Assembly: GCA_937982605.1 (NCBI GenBank)
Contig: CALJLC010000054.1
Coordinates: 1-12,081, forward strand
Source of the DNA: an uncultured Gemmatimonadales bacterium
GTDB taxonomy: Bacteria > Gemmatimonadota > Gemmatimonadetes > Longimicrobiales > Gaopeijiaceae
DNA length: 12,081 bases
Direction of reading: 5' to 3'
Position numbers and translations under genes: made by a program. This document shows positions 6,724 to 12,081 of this stretch, in pieces. The notes beneath the pieces were generated by a model, which was given only the letters and a program-made list of their open reading frames with translations, made no database searches and was not told the DNA's origin. How positions within the stretch are numbered: the stretch's first letter is position 1; each line of letters opens with the position of its first letter.

Positions 6724-7359
6724 ATGCCGACCGAACCCGTCCTGGACGTCTACACCGACTTCGTCTGACCCTGGTGCTATCTGAGCGCCGGGCGCGTTCG
6801 CAGGCTGGAGTCCGAGCACGGCATCGACGTCCGGTACACGTACTTCCCGCTCCATCCCGAGACGCCGGAGGCGGGGCGTTCGCTCGCCGACCTCTTCGCG
6901 GGTCGTGAGGCGATGTACACCGACATGGCCCGCCGGCTGCGGGAGCTCATGGCTGCCGAGGGGCTGCCCTACGGTGAGCGGACCCACACGTACAACAGCC
7001 GACTCGCCCAGGAGCTGGCGGTCGCTGCGGACGAGGCCGGCCGGACCGACGCCTTCCACAACGCGGCCTTCCGGGCCTACTTCGTGGAAGGGCGGAATAT
7101 CGGCCGCCCGGAGGTGCTCCGCGGCGTCGCCATGCACGCCGGGCTCGACTCCGCGACGGTCGCCCGGGTCGTGCGGGACCGCTGCAACCGCGCCGTCGTC
7201 GACGGTCACTGGAGACGCGCGCTGGCGGCCGGGGTCACCGGGGTGCCGACGTTCGCCTTCGGTGGCTACCGAGTCGTCGGAGCACAACCGTACGAGGTGC
7301 TCGAGCGGCTGATCGAGCGGGCGGGCTCGACGGGCCGGTCGGACACCCGGTCGGAGTGA
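6724..7359 (+). CDS. DsbA/FrnE-family oxidoreductase with in-frame TGA, probable selenoprotein
   Basis: ATG 6724 follows GGAGA at 6716-6720. Translation gives M-P-T-E-P-V-L-D-V-Y-T-D-F-V, then TGA (6766-6768), then P-W-C-Y-L-S and an uninterrupted frame to 7359. FrnE-type DsbA proteins have D-x-x-C-P-W-C-Y at exactly this place, so the TGA replaces the first redox cysteine and would yield U15-P-W-C18. The rest is intact: an all-helical insert and the cis-proline loop G-V-T-G-V-P-T-F (Pro 175), then the family's C-terminal G-x-x-V-V-G-A-Q-P. Read through, the product is 211 residues, the usual size. There is no signal peptide, so it should act in the cytoplasm as a thiol/selenol oxidoreductase. 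An automatic annotation would either start at ATG 6913 (148 residues, losing the active site) or call a pseudogene. A mutation or sequencing error is the alternative, but the coincidence with the catalytic position argues against it. Confidence 0.82.
6766..6768 (+). other. Predicted selenocysteine codon (TGA)
   Basis: In-frame TGA at codon 15 of the FrnE-like gene, three residues before the resolving cysteine (U-x-x-C). Coding similarity to the family is evident on both sides of it, and no compensating frameshift is needed. Confidence 0.75.
6770..6804 (+). promoter_or_regulatory. Candidate bacterial SECIS element
   Basis: Just after the TGA, CCTG (6770-6773) can pair with CAGG (6801-6804). 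An upper stem of seven pairs, 6782-6788 with 6794-6800 (including G-U pairs), closes a five-base loop CGGGC with G at the second position. The loop begins 20 nt after the TGA, inside the window usually allowed for bacterial SECIS. Eight bases bulge on the 5' side. An alternative upper stem, GCGC/GCGC with loop CGG, puts the loop in the same place. The fold was drawn by hand; high GC makes some hairpin likely by chance. Confidence 0.5.
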
Positions 7360-7398
7360 GCGGGACGTGCCGCCGGAGGCCTTCGGGGATGCTCCCGC
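7360..7398. terminator. Possible bidirectional hairpin between convergent genes
   Basis: GCGGGA (7360-7365) is complementary to TCCCGC (7393-7398) and encloses a smaller inverted repeat, CCGGA/TTCGG. The outer arms sit exactly between the stop codons of the FrnE-like gene and the convergent creatininase gene. No T-tract is found on either side, so function as an intrinsic terminator is doubtful. Confidence 0.3.
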
Positions 7399-8331
7399 CT
7401 ATCGTCCGGTGCCCGGAGGGCGCAGCTCGTTCCACCGCTCGATGAAGGCGACGGCGGCGTCGATCATCTCCTCGGTCTCCCGGCGGCCCCGCTCGGCCGA
7501 CGACTCCGCGGGATCCCGGACGCCCCAGACGCCCGTCGTACTCATCTCGGCGGCCGACGTCCCCTTGCCCGTCGACGCGTCCTTCAGCCCTTCGGCGAGG
7601 AAGACGGCGAGCGCGGTGGGGTCACCGTCCACGACGTCGGGCAGCATCGCTTCCATGTGCGGGGGAAGCGTGAGCCGGGCGGGGACGGCGGCCTCCAGGT
7701 CGACCAGCTCGGGGATCAGGTAGAGGGAGCTCGAGGTCTCTCCCGTTCCCCCGTGACGGTCGAAGACCGGCGGAGCCGGCGCCGGATCGGGGGCTGTCTC
7801 CGCCGGACGGAAGGGTCCGAGCACCGAGCCGAGATCCACCGCGATGCCCTCGGTCTCCTGGTTGATCCGGTCGACGATGAACCGCGTCGTCGCCGCGTTG
7901 CCGCCGTGCGCGTTCAGGACGAGGAAGCGCTTGAACCCGTGGCGCATGAGGCTCTTCGCCGACTCCACGTACACTTCCTGGATCAGCGTCGACGGGAGCG
8001 TGATCGTGCCCTCGAAGCCCATGTGGTACGGGGACTGACCGGGAAGGAGGATCGGAGCCACGAGCACCTCGGCTCGCTGCGCGATCCGCTTGGCGCGCTC
8101 CACGCCGTTCAGGTAGTCCGTCCCGATGGGGAGGTGGAGCCCGTGCTGCTCGAGGGACGCGACCGGGATGATGACCATGTCCGACCGCGTCAGCAGATCC
8201 CGGACCTCGGGAACGGTCATGTGCGGCAGGTAGTTCCGGACCTTCTGGACGCTCGGGACCGGGCTTTCCTGAGCCGCCGAGGTCGCCCCCGTCGCGAGCA
8301 GGGCCACGAGGGCGCAAGCGAGTCTCCTCAT
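7399..8331 (-). CDS. Secreted creatininase-family amidohydrolase
   Basis: The start is ATG at 8331 on the minus strand, preceded by GGAGG (8345-8341) at nine bases. It gives a clean signal peptide (M-R-R-L-A-C-A-L-V-A-L-L, cleavage near A-A-Q-E, residues 19-22), whereas upstream in-frame codons do not. The mature protein has the creatininase family metal-site motifs: S-L-E-Q-H-G-L-H-L-P-I-G-T-D (Glu 61, His 63, Asp 72), L-N-A-H-G-G-N (His 142) and H-G-G-T-G-E-T-S (Glu 199). Members hydrolyse linear or cyclic amides (creatinine, formamidopyrimidines, mycofactocin precursor) using two metal ions. All key ligands are present, so an active enzyme is expected, but the substrate is unknown. Length 310 is slightly above typical because of the signal peptide. 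Export to the periplasm is unusual for this family, whose known members are largely cytoplasmic. Confidence 0.88.
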   Translation of the reverse strand: MRRLACALVALLATGATSAAQESPVPSVQKVRNYLPHMTVPEVRDLLTRSDMVIIPVASLEQHGLHLPIGTDYLNGVERAKRIAQRAEVLVAPILLPGQSPYHMGFEGTITLPSTLIQEVYVESAKSLMRHGFKRFLVLNAHGGNAATTRFIVDRINQETEGIAVDLGSVLGPFRPAETAPDPAPAPPVFDRHGGTGETSSSLYLIPELVDLEAAVPARLTLPPHMEAMLPDVVDGDPTALAVFLAEGLKDASTGKGTSAAEMSTTGVWGVRDPAESSAERGRRETEEMIDAAVAFIERWNELRPPGTGR

Positions 8332-8521
8332 CACGAAGGACCTCCCATGTGTGCGTCGATCGTCGATCCCCATCCTGGTTCCCCGCCGGGCTGCGGGACA
8401 GGTGCAGCGTCGGGATCGACGCTCCGGGGACGCGCCCGTCCCCCCGGGCTGCGTCCACCGGTGGACCCGGACGGCCCTTCCCGGGAGATTCGGTGCACTC
8501 CCGGACCAGTCGAGAACCACG
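8332..8521. promoter_or_regulatory. Divergent intergenic region with several inverted repeats
   Basis: This 190-bp region separates the divergent creatininase and acetyltransferase genes and must carry both promoters, though no clear -35/-10 pair could be picked. It holds a 7-bp tandem repeat GTCGATC at 8355-8368. A 10-bp inverted repeat, CGTCGATCCC (8361-8370) and GGGATCGACG (8412-8421), overlaps it. A perfect 14-bp palindrome GTCCACCGGTGGAC lies at 8453-8466. A hairpin CCGGGAG/CTCCCGG spans 8481-8504 in what would be the leader of the acetyltransferase mRNA. Operator function is inferred. Confidence 0.4.
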
Positions 8522-9052
8522 ATGCCCGACGATCTGCGCCGCTACCTGGCCCACGAGAGGCTGCTCGACGGGCGGCCGGTGGTCATCCGCGCGATCCGCG
8601 AGGACGACAAGGAAGCGCTGGCCCAGGGATTCCGTAGGCTGAGCGCGCGGAGCGTGTACCAGCGATTCTTCGCCCCCAAGCAGAGCCTGTCCGACGCCGA
8701 GCTCGAGTACCTCACGGAGCTCGACTTCGAACGGCACGTCGCGCTCCTCGCCGTGGTCGGGACGGACGGCGCCGACCGCGCGGTGGGCGTCGGCCGCTTC
8801 GTCGTCGACCCGGGAGGTAGTTCGGCGGAGGTGGCGCTGACGGTCGACGACGAGCACCAGGGACTCGGGATCGGGACGCTGCTGCTGTCCCATCTGGCGG
8901 TGATCGGCCGGCGACTGCAGTTGTCCGACTTCCATGCCGTGGTGCTCGGCACCAACCAGCAGATGCTCGACGTCTTCGCCCGCTGTGGCCTTCCGATGAA
9001 GCGCACGATCTCGAGGGGCGAAGCGTCCGTGCGGCTCTCGCTCGAGGGGTAG
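8522..9052 (+). CDS. GNAT-family N-acetyltransferase
   Basis: ATG 8522 is the first methionine giving the family's N-terminus. The frame is open further upstream but that stretch reads as intergenic, not coding. The 176-residue product shows the GNAT layout: V-V-I-R-A-I-R-E-D-D near residue 20, a beta-rich centre, and the acetyl-CoA pyrophosphate loop Q-G-L-G-I-G-T (about residues 113-119). A C-terminal segment L-G-T-N-Q-Q-M-L-D-V-F-A-R-C-G-L-P follows. This subgroup resembles the GNAT domain found in Pat-type protein lysine acetyltransferases and fused to ADP-forming acyl-CoA synthetases, though here it stands alone with no cyclic-nucleotide domain. Substrate is unknown; protein lysine acetylation is possible. 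The Shine-Dalgarno is weak (a lone GAG at about 8512). Confidence 0.87.
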   Translation: MPDDLRRYLAHERLLDGRPVVIRAIREDDKEALAQGFRRLSARSVYQRFFAPKQSLSDAELEYLTELDFERHVALLAVVGTDGADRAVGVGRFVVDPGGSSAEVALTVDDEHQGLGIGTLLLSHLAVIGRRLQLSDFHAVVLGTNQQMLDVFARCGLPMKRTISRGEASVRLSLEG

Positions 9053-9131
9053 CCGGGCAACCCCTTGCGTGCCTAGGGGATCATACCCGACGATCCCTTC
9101 GATGGTGGACGCACGCACGAGGAGCGGGCCG

Positions 9132-10844
9132 ATGAGCACGACACGAGTGACGATCTCGCGGACCTGGACCTTCGCGGTGGCGCTGGCTTTGTCCGGCGCG
9201 GGGGCGACGCAGCTCGCCGGACAGGGCCCGTCCCCCGCGGTGCGCGAGGCCGTCGGTGCGCTCATGGCCACGCTCGAGGCGGGTGACGAGGAGAGCGCGC
9301 GCCGCTTCGTCGAGGCGCGGCTCACGCCGGAGTACCGGGAGCGCCTCGGCGGCGGCGCGGTCGGGCACATCCGCGCGCTTCAGGAAGCGACGCGCCTCGC
9401 CCACCGCGACGTGGGGCTGGACCGCATGCCGGACGGCTCGATGCGACTCGTGATGTCGGGCTCCGAGCGGGTCGCGTTGCGGCTGAGGCTGGACCCCGAG
9501 ACCGGACGCTTCGGACTCCTCGAGCTGGCGGGAGACGAGGCCGGCGGCGACGGGCGGGCGCAGGCGGTCGACGACCACCTCATGGCGCTGGAACAGCTGT
9601 TGCCGACCGCGGAGGCGGCGGCGGAGTTCCGCAGAGAGCGGCTGGCCCCGGCGCTCCGCGAGCAGCCGGACGTCTTCGACCCCCTGCTGCGGGCGGTCGC
9701 CCGCGCGAGCCAGGCGGCGAGCGGCGTCATGCTCGACGCCGAGGGTCCGTGGGAGGTGCTCCGGCTGCGAGGCGGCGGCCCCGAAGTCACCGTGCGGGTG
9801 CGGGTGGGCGACGAGCCCCCCTTCCTGATCGAGGAGCTCTCGGTCGACTCGACGGGCGGGCCCGCCGCGCCTCCCGCGCGACCGGTCGCGTGGGAGGAGC
9901 TGGACGAGTTCCTGGAAGCGCAGACGGAGTGGGGCTTCTCGGGTACGGTCCTCGCCGTGCGCGAGGGGGAGGTGGTCCATCACGCGTCGTACGGGCTCGC
10001 CGACCGGGACGCCGGCCGCCCGATCGATCCCGAGACCGTCTTCGACATCGGGTCGCAGCCGATCGACTTCACGCGCGCCGCCATCTGGCTGCTCGTGCAG
10101 CGGGGCGTCGTCTCGATGGACGACCCGATCACGCGCTTCTACCCGGACGCGCCCGCCGACAAGCGCTCGATCACGATCGGCCACCTCATGAGGCACGAGT
10201 CGGGGCTGCCGAACTTCCACCACACAGCCGAGGACGCCGACTGGGACCTGACGTGGATCGACCGCGAGACGGCGGAGCGGCGCATCCTGGGGCGAAACCT
10301 CCTCTTCGAGCCGGGCACCGACCGCTCGCCGTCCCACTCGGCCTTCGGACTCCTGGCCGCCATCGTGGAGCGGGTGTCGGGCCGCTCGTACGAGGACTTC
10401 CTGCGCTCGGAGTTCTTCGAGCCGCTCGGGATGCACCGCACCGGACCGTACGGAGACGCGCTGGGCCTGCCCGAGACGGACTTCGCGCTGGGGTACGGCG
10501 GCCAGGGGGTGGGGGAGCCGAACATCCCGCCGCGGTGGGGGCCGACGTCGTGGCTCATCAAGGGCAGCGGAGGCATGGTCTCCACGCCCTCCGACCTCCA
10601 CCGGTTCTTCGAGGGCATGCTCGACGGTGAGATCCTGCAAGGCGACGCCCGCGAGGGATATCTCGCTCGCGCGTCGTCGACGGGCGCCACGGATCGAGGG
10701 TTCCTGTTCGTGCACGCGTGGGCCGGAGGGCCTTCGCGCTCGATGATCTTTCTGTCGCAGAACGTCACCCCCGACCGACCCGAAGCCGTCGAGCTCCGGC
10801 GTCGGCTCGCGGCGACCGTCGGGGCCCGCCTCGGCGGAGGATAG
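9132..10844 (+). CDS. Secreted beta-lactamase-fold (serine hydrolase-like) protein with altered catalytic motifs
   Basis: The start is ATG 9132, with GGAG at 9121-9124 seven bases upstream, giving a signal peptide that ends near A-G-Q-G (residues 29-32). ATG 9102 is an alternative. The product has 570 residues. Residues about 35-240 appear to be two diverged copies of an alpha/beta module of about 95 residues. Residues about 255-560 form a class C beta-lactamase/PBP-like domain: F-D-I-G-S at 304-308, the helix after it, H-L-M-R-H-E-S-G-L-P, F-E-P-G-T and P-L-G-M. In the family Ser is followed by x-x-Lys, but here S308-Q-P-I311 has no Lys. The usual Y-S-N is read as P-S-H (400-402), so the catalytic Tyr is also missing. 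The third motif is H528-A-W-A-G-G. The frame is clean and the fold intact, suggesting a non-canonical or binding-only member rather than decay. Any substrate is unknown. Confidence 0.85.
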   Translation: MSTTRVTISRTWTFAVALALSGAGATQLAGQGPSPAVREAVGALMATLEAGDEESARRFVEARLTPEYRERLGGGAVGHIRALQEATRLAHRDVGLDRMPDGSMRLVMSGSERVALRLRLDPETGRFGLLELAGDEAGGDGRAQAVDDHLMALEQLLPTAEAAAEFRRERLAPALREQPDVFDPLLRAVARASQAASGVMLDAEGPWEVLRLRGGGPEVTVRVRVGDEPPFLIEELSVDSTGGPAAPPARPVAWEELDEFLEAQTEWGFSGTVLAVREGEVVHHASYGLADRDAGRPIDPETVFDIGSQPIDFTRAAIWLLVQRGVVSMDDPITRFYPDAPADKRSITIGHLMRHESGLPNFHHTAEDADWDLTWIDRETAERRILGRNLLFEPGTDRSPSHSAFGLLAAIVERVSGRSYEDFLRSEFFEPLGMHRTGPYGDALGLPETDFALGYGGQGVGEPNIPPRWGPTSWLIKGSGGMVSTPSDLHRFFEGMLDGEILQGDAREGYLARASSTGATDRGFLFVHAWAGGPSRSMIFLSQNVTPDRPEAVELRRRLAATVGARLGGG

Positions 10845-10930
10845 CGGCGCGCCGGCCCCCGCGGGGACCACGCGTGCCCCGGCCCGTGTAGCAGAGCGCG
10901 CTGGTTCACTCTCTACGCGCAGGTGGCACC

Positions 10931-11539
10931 ATGGTGGGACTGCCGGGACTCCGGGCAGCGACCGGAGTCTCTCTACTGCTGGCCCTGGCCGCGTGCGGTG
11001 GCACGCGCGTCGACCGGATCGATCCCGGGACGACGACCGATCTCTCGGGCTTCTGGAACGACACCGATTCGAGGCTGGTGGCCGAGGAGATGATCTCCGA
11101 CGCCCTCGGCACGCCCTGGCGACGGCAGTTCATGCAGCGCAACAGCGGGGAGATCCCCGTCGTGATCTTCGGGACGGTCCGCAACCTGACCACCGAGCAC
11201 ATCGCGGTGAACACCTTCCTCCGTGACATCGAGCGCGCCTTCGTGAATTCCGGGGACGTGCAGGTGGTGGCGGATCGGAACGAGCGTGGAGAGATCCGCG
11301 CCGAGCGCGCGGACCAGCAGACCAACTCCACCCCGGAGTCGCGGGCGCGCATGCGAAGCGAGCTCGGTGCCGACTACATCCTGGCCGGAGAGATCACCTC
11401 GATCGAGGACGTGGAGGGCGGCCGTGAGGTCGTGCTCTACCAGGTCGACCTGAACCTGACGGACCTCGAGTCGAACGTTCGCGTGTGGGTCGGGCAGAAG
11501 AAGCTGAAGAAGTTCATCCAGCGGCGTCGCCGGGACTAG
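10931..11539 (+). CDS. lpoB: LpoB-like penicillin-binding protein activator lipoprotein
   Basis: ATG 10931 is preceded by AGGTGG at 10921-10926. The 202-residue product has an L-A-A-C lipobox (Cys 22) and then the core characteristic of LpoB. That core includes D-L-S-G-F-W-N-D-T-D-S-R (residues 37-48), P-V-V-I-F-G-T-V-R-N, T-E-H-I-A-V-N-T-F, the late G-A-D-Y-I-L-A-G-E-I-T-S-I, and the terminal V-W-x-G-Q-K-K-L-K-K. In E. coli LpoB is an outer-membrane lipoprotein that reaches through the peptidoglycan and stimulates PBP1b. The Pro-rich linker found there is very short here (residues 23-34), so reach across the wall may differ. It lies 8 bp upstream of a COG3014-like lipoprotein gene and is probably co-transcribed with it. 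Orthology to E. coli LpoB is by motif only; the symbol means family level. Confidence 0.85.
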   Translation: MVGLPGLRAATGVSLLLALAACGGTRVDRIDPGTTTDLSGFWNDTDSRLVAEEMISDALGTPWRRQFMQRNSGEIPVVIFGTVRNLTTEHIAVNTFLRDIERAFVNSGDVQVVADRNERGEIRAERADQQTNSTPESRARMRSELGADYILAGEITSIEDVEGGREVVLYQVDLNLTDLESNVRVWVGQKKLKKFIQRRRRD

Positions 11540-11547
11540 CCGGGGGC

Positions 11548-12081
11548 GTGAGCAGGACGCTCGGGGGGGCCTTCGGCGTGCGCCGAAGGCGCCTCCTGCT
11601 CGGCGTGTGCGCGCTCCTGGCCGGGGCCTGCGCGAAGCACGTCGAGCTTCCGCCGACGTCGCCGTTCTACGGGTCGACGCTGCCTCCGTACGACGGCCTC
11701 GTCCGCCATACGATGCTCGCGCCGACGGAGGACGGGATCGACGCCGTTCGCGACGCGTCGCCCAAGGACGACGTGGTGCGGCTGCTCAACGAGGGGCTCC
11801 TCCTCCACCGCGCGGGTCGCTACCGGGAGAGCAACCAGGCGCTGCAGCGCGCGGCGGCGATCGCCACCGACCGCTATACCCGGAGCCTTGCTCAGGAAGT
11901 GGCGTCGCTGATCGTCAGCGACAACGTGCTCGACTATCAGGCGTCCGCCCTCGAGCGCTCGATGGTCCACTACTACGGGATGCTCAACTACCTCGCGCTC
12001 GGCGACAGCGAGAGCGCGCTGGTCGCGGCGCGTCGGGCCAACGCGCCGGCCCGCCGGTACAGCACGGACTCCCCGGTCCGC
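11548..12081 (+). CDS. COG3014-like TPR lipoprotein (3' partial)
   Basis: An open frame starts at GTG 11548, 8 bp after the LpoB-like stop, and runs off the right edge (178 residues seen). GTG 11578 is an alternative start, beginning V-R-R-R-R-L-L-L-G-V. Either gives a signal sequence with A-G-A-C lipobox (Cys 28). Then come a linker, a TPR-like stretch (L-N-E-G-L-L-L-H-R-A-G-R-Y) and Y-Q-A-S-A-L-E-R-S-M-V-H-Y-Y, L-N-Y-L-A-L-G-D, A-L-V-A-A-R-R-A-N. These match the uncharacterised COG3014 lipoproteins, which I recall being found near LpoB-like genes. A role in assembling or tuning the cell-wall synthase at the outer membrane is inferred from that pairing. The frame shows coding character throughout, and the opposite-strand ORF here is a shadow. 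Confidence 0.75.
   Translation, partial: MSRTLGGAFGVRRRRLLLGVCALLAGACAKHVELPPTSPFYGSTLPPYDGLVRHTMLAPTEDGIDAVRDASPKDDVVRLLNEGLLLHRAGRYRESNQALQRAAAIATDRYTRSLAQEVASLIVSDNVLDYQASALERSMVHYYGMLNYLALGDSESALVAARRANAPARRYSTDSPVR
11569..11590. repeat. 9-bp inverted repeat at the start of the COG3014-like gene
   Basis: GCCTTCGGC (11569-11577) and GCCGAAGGC (11582-11590) are perfect complements around a 4-nt loop, GTGC. The hairpin begins 21 nt after GTG 11548 and covers the alternative start GTG 11578. It could be a weak terminator/attenuator between the two lipoprotein genes or a translation-modulating structure. No T-run follows. Confidence 0.45.

Noticed and set aside
6913..7359. A 148-residue gene starting at ATG 6913
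   Set aside because: It is only the C-terminal part of the FrnE-like protein; it lacks the active site, while coding similarity clearly extends upstream through the TGA to ATG 6724.
6724..7359. Pseudogene with a nonsense mutation
   Set aside because: Considered seriously, but the TGA sits exactly at the redox cysteine, there is no other lesion, and a SECIS-like hairpin follows. It remains the main alternative if sel genes are absent.
8332..8520. 63-residue N-terminal extension of the creatininase-family protein
   Set aside because: ATG 8331 with a good Shine-Dalgarno gives a proper signal peptide; the extension would bury it and has shadow-frame composition.
8351..8521. 57-residue N-terminal extension of the acetyltransferase
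   Set aside because: The extension has no GNAT similarity, is Arg/Pro-rich, and covers the divergent promoter region; ATG 8522 fits the family.
9081..10871. Minus-strand ORF of about 596 codons opposite the beta-lactamase-like gene
   Set aside because: Shadow of the plus-strand gene, low-complexity composition, no recognisable motif.

Overview
The window is very GC-rich and gene-dense. The bacterium has a Gram-negative envelope: there is an outer-membrane beta-barrel, several lipoproteins, an LpoB-type penicillin-binding-protein activator and many c-type cytochromes. Signal peptides ending in A-Q-E/Q and the gene content would fit Gemmatimonadota or a neighbouring phylum, but this is an impression; no taxonomic marker is visible.

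Positions 1-5385 hold one tightly coupled plus-strand operon, cut at the left edge. It encodes a NapC/NirT-headed cytochrome with 20 haem motifs, an outer-membrane beta-barrel, a second cytochrome with 16 haem motifs, a small TPR lipoprotein and a monohaem cytochrome c lipoprotein. Genes overlap by 4 nt or lie 4 nt apart. With 37 haem-binding motifs and a porin-like barrel, it looks like a trans-envelope electron conduit, in the spirit of porin-cytochrome systems but without obvious MtrA/MtrB/MtrC similarity.

Positions 5386-7359 hold an OsmC-family protein, tRNA-Lys(CTT) followed by a strong hairpin, a YkgJ-type cysteine-cluster protein, and a DsbA/FrnE-family oxidoreductase. The first active-site cysteine codon of the FrnE gene is an in-frame TGA (6766-6768), giving U-P-W-C in place of C-P-W-C. 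A hairpin follows at a distance suitable for a bacterial SECIS. This is most economically read as an unannotated selenoprotein and is the most striking item in the window.

Positions 7360-9052 hold a secreted creatininase-family amidohydrolase on the minus strand. It diverges from a GNAT acetyltransferase across a 190-bp intergenic region rich in inverted repeats.

Positions 9132-12081 hold a secreted class-C beta-lactamase-fold protein whose catalytic Lys and Tyr positions appear substituted. After it come an LpoB-like lipoprotein and a COG3014-like TPR lipoprotein running off the right edge. The last two probably act together in cell-envelope (peptidoglycan) maintenance.
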